From Actinoallomurus purpureus (GTDB lineage: Bacteria; Actinomycetota; Actinomycetes; Streptosporangiales; Streptosporangiaceae), in contig NZ_JAMXMY010000001.1 in the NCBI RefSeq assembly GCF_024055795.1, forward strand, positions 186,001 through 250,000: a DNA stretch of 64,000 bases, written 5' to 3'. This document shows positions 63,782 through 64,000 of this stretch, one piece after another (the stretch's first letter is position 1; the number at the start of each line of letters is the position of its first letter). Position numbers and translations under genes: made by a program. The notes below the pieces were generated by a model, which did not search any database, was not told where the DNA came from, and saw nothing but the letters and a program-made list of their open reading frames with translations.

Positions 63782-64000
63782 TCAGGATGCGTTGATGGCG
63801 ACGTCGTCGATCACGAAGCTGGTCTGCAGGCCCGAGTCCTCGGTGCCGCTGAACGATAGCGTCACCGTCTGTCCTGCGTAGGACGACACGTCGAAGGTCT
63901 TCTGGACGTATCCGGTGGCGGCGTTGACGTTGCTGTAGGTGGCGAGGGTGGTGGTGCCGGTCTTGACCGTGAGCTTGTCGTAGACGGTGCTGCCGGTCTC
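63782..64000 (-). CDS. C-terminal beta-sandwich domain of a secreted enzyme (partial)
   Basis: 73 codons enter from the right edge and end at a TGA (63782-63784). The sequence [20 protein letters not shown], then [20 protein letters not shown] and [12 protein letters not shown], matches the C-terminal jelly-roll domain attached to many secreted actinobacterial peptidases and chitinases. These domains bind carbohydrate or stabilise the enzyme. The catalytic part lies outside the window, so the enzyme class cannot be told. Confidence 0.75.
   Translation of the reverse strand, partial: ETGSTVYDKLTVKTGTTTLATYSNVNAATGYVQKTFDVSSYAGQTVTLSFSGTEDSGLQTSFVIDDVAINAS

Overview
The window is very GC-rich chromosomal DNA of a high-GC actinomycete. 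Strong third-position G/C bias, GTG starts, Ser/Thr kinases with PQQ-type propellers, a mycothiol-dependent isomerase-fold enzyme, an F420-type LLM oxidoreductase remnant, a monomeric isocitrate dehydrogenase and many TetR-type regulators all fit Actinomycetota. The style resembles Streptosporangiales or Streptomycetales, but genus cannot be fixed from sequence alone. No rRNA or tRNA gene was recognised.

Layout: 1-6.9 kb holds the tail of a cysteine hydrolase, a secreted alpha/beta hydrolase, a PIG-L deacetylase and two translationally coupled receptor-type Ser/Thr kinases. 6.9-14 kb is a gene graveyard: deletion derivatives of DDE transposases, frameshifted MFS, GNAT and TPR fragments, a kinase scrap and the orphan C-terminal domain of a glycosidase. 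Intact genes there are a DUF6879 pair, a TAT-exported bicovalent flavin oxidase and a DUF427 protein. 14.3-18 kb is a coupled operon: ferredoxin-reductase fusion, cytochrome P450, a 73-aa unknown protein and a PEBP/YbhB protein. 18-22.2 kb carries a TnpB tail, a maleylpyruvate-isomerase-fold enzyme, a 6PGDH-type remnant, an aldehyde dehydrogenase and a zinc alcohol dehydrogenase.

22.6-25.65 kb is a compact RiPP cluster with its own promoter: a 50-residue cysteine-free precursor, a YcaO enzyme, a TfuA partner and a HExxH metalloprotein, the last three overlapping. YcaO plus TfuA predicts backbone thioamidation. 26-34.7 kb holds a TMEM175-like channel, more mobile scraps with a single type I-E-like CRISPR repeat, a GH15 glycosidase and a complete branched-chain-type 2-oxoacid dehydrogenase operon (E1alpha, E1beta, E2) below a TetR gene and an ABM-type monooxygenase. 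35-39.25 kb is a two-gene unit: an 888-aa PD-(D/E)XK nuclease with a Cas4/AddB-type four-cysteine Fe-S signature, followed by an SF1 helicase. It looks like a DNA repair or defence module that I cannot match to a named system.

39.3-43.2 kb holds a decapitated TAP-type hydrolase abutting an intact membrane M48 protease and its coupled partner. 43.6-57 kb is the most unusual part: a 13.3-kb operon of six tightly spaced genes (1137, 58, 770, 425, 1444 and 596 aa). It contains a LamG protein with a fibre-like C-terminus, a ComEC-type metallo-beta-lactamase-fold hydrolase and a giant DUF6603-type protein, and ends at a 14-bp perfect terminator stem. 57-64 kb returns to ordinary genes: an APH-fold kinase, a small membrane-anchored protein, monomeric IDH, a TetR regulator whose 16-bp palindrome occurs before both itself and IDH, an SDR, an LLM remnant and the C-terminus of a secreted enzyme at the window edge.
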